A stretch of DNA of 64,000 bases from positions 36,162,001 to 36,226,000 of the forward strand of contig CM074861.1 in NCBI GenBank assembly GCA_037501455.1, in the 5' to 3' direction. Positions 63,830 to 64,000 of this stretch are shown here, piece after piece. Origin of the DNA: Lantana camara (lineage: Eukaryota; Streptophyta; Magnoliopsida; Lamiales; Verbenaceae). The stretch's first letter is position 1. The number at the start of each line of letters is the position of its first letter. The notes under the pieces are model-generated. The model was not told the DNA's origin. It saw nothing but the letters and a program-made list of their open reading frames with translations, and did no database searches. The position numbers were made by a program, and so were the translations under genes.

Positions 63830-64000
63830 GCATGACATTTCTAAAAATTTCATTTGTCGTGCCATGTCGGATAATTGTATTCGATACCGTGTCCGACACT
63901 TCTCATATGGGAAATTTAAAAAAAAATTCTTATCGCCGTATCCGTATTATATCGTATTTGTGTCGTCATATTCGCATCCGTATCCGTGTATAATAGCAGT
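63830..64000. repeat. GTGTCCGACAC-rich repeat, related fragment
   Basis: The words GTGTCCGACACTTCTC, CCGTATCCGTATTATATCG and GTATCCGTGTATAATAG are of the type found in 75-690. The fragment runs off the window. Confidence 0.5.

Overview
The window is nuclear DNA of a dicot plant. It is AT-rich, with seven-exon genes split by GT-AG introns, a tRNA gene and a dense, deeply nested set of plant transposons. The only conventional protein genes I can support are three tandem copies of an aldo-keto reductase gene (AKR, perakine reductase / auxin-induced PCNT115 type) at 31.3-34.0, 42.9-48.2 and 61.3-63.6 kb, all on the + strand, plus one small unknown ORF on the - strand at 23.3-23.6 kb. AKR2 (42878-48207) looks intact. 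AKR1 (31285-34043) has a full reading frame but its catalytic lysine is asparagine. AKR3 (61279-63564) is a pseudogene.

Layout. 0-4.7 kb: a GTGTCCGACAC-rich dispersed repeat, a 3' LINE fragment, tRNA-Ser(AGA) and AT-rich spacer. 4.7-22.9 kb: a probable Helitron on the - strand, split by a Ty3/gypsy Tat-lineage retrotransposon (5248-20205). The left part of that element (most of the 5' LTR, the leader and the capsid region of gag) has been replaced by an Athila-like fragment on the - strand (5350 to about 10725). The Tat element has protease, RT, two RNase H domains, a deleted integrase, a spliced antisense gene with its own TATA box, a PPT and a 3' LTR. 23.3-25.2 kb: small ORF, the displaced upstream region of AKR1 and a second GTGTCCGACAC repeat. 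25.2-31.1 kb: a Mutator-like element (307-bp TIRs, 9-bp target duplication) with a decayed transposase and a plant-mobile-domain fragment that is split by a hAT element. 31.3-63.6 kb: the AKR cluster, with six solo LTRs, one TRIM, one full-length LINE (18-bp target duplication) and two MITEs.

The AKR cluster is a tandem segmental duplication. The paralogous copies supply pre-insertion (empty) sites, so several insertions can be delimited to the base and their target duplications confirmed by eye.

The most unusual signal is in retrotransposon promoters. Four TATA-proximal regions each carry about six short GC-rich palindromes. The word is GTAACGGGCGTTAC in the Athila-like fragment (two arrays), GTGACACGGGCGTGTCAC in solo LTR A and GGGAACGGCCGTTCCC in solo LTR C. 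A and C are the same LTR family with the array at the same place but a different palindrome. A fifth LTR carries six G-box palindromes in about 75 bp upstream of its TATA box. This looks like a fast-changing regulatory module of LTR promoters.

All calls come from reading the sequence; no alignment, database or structure search was run.
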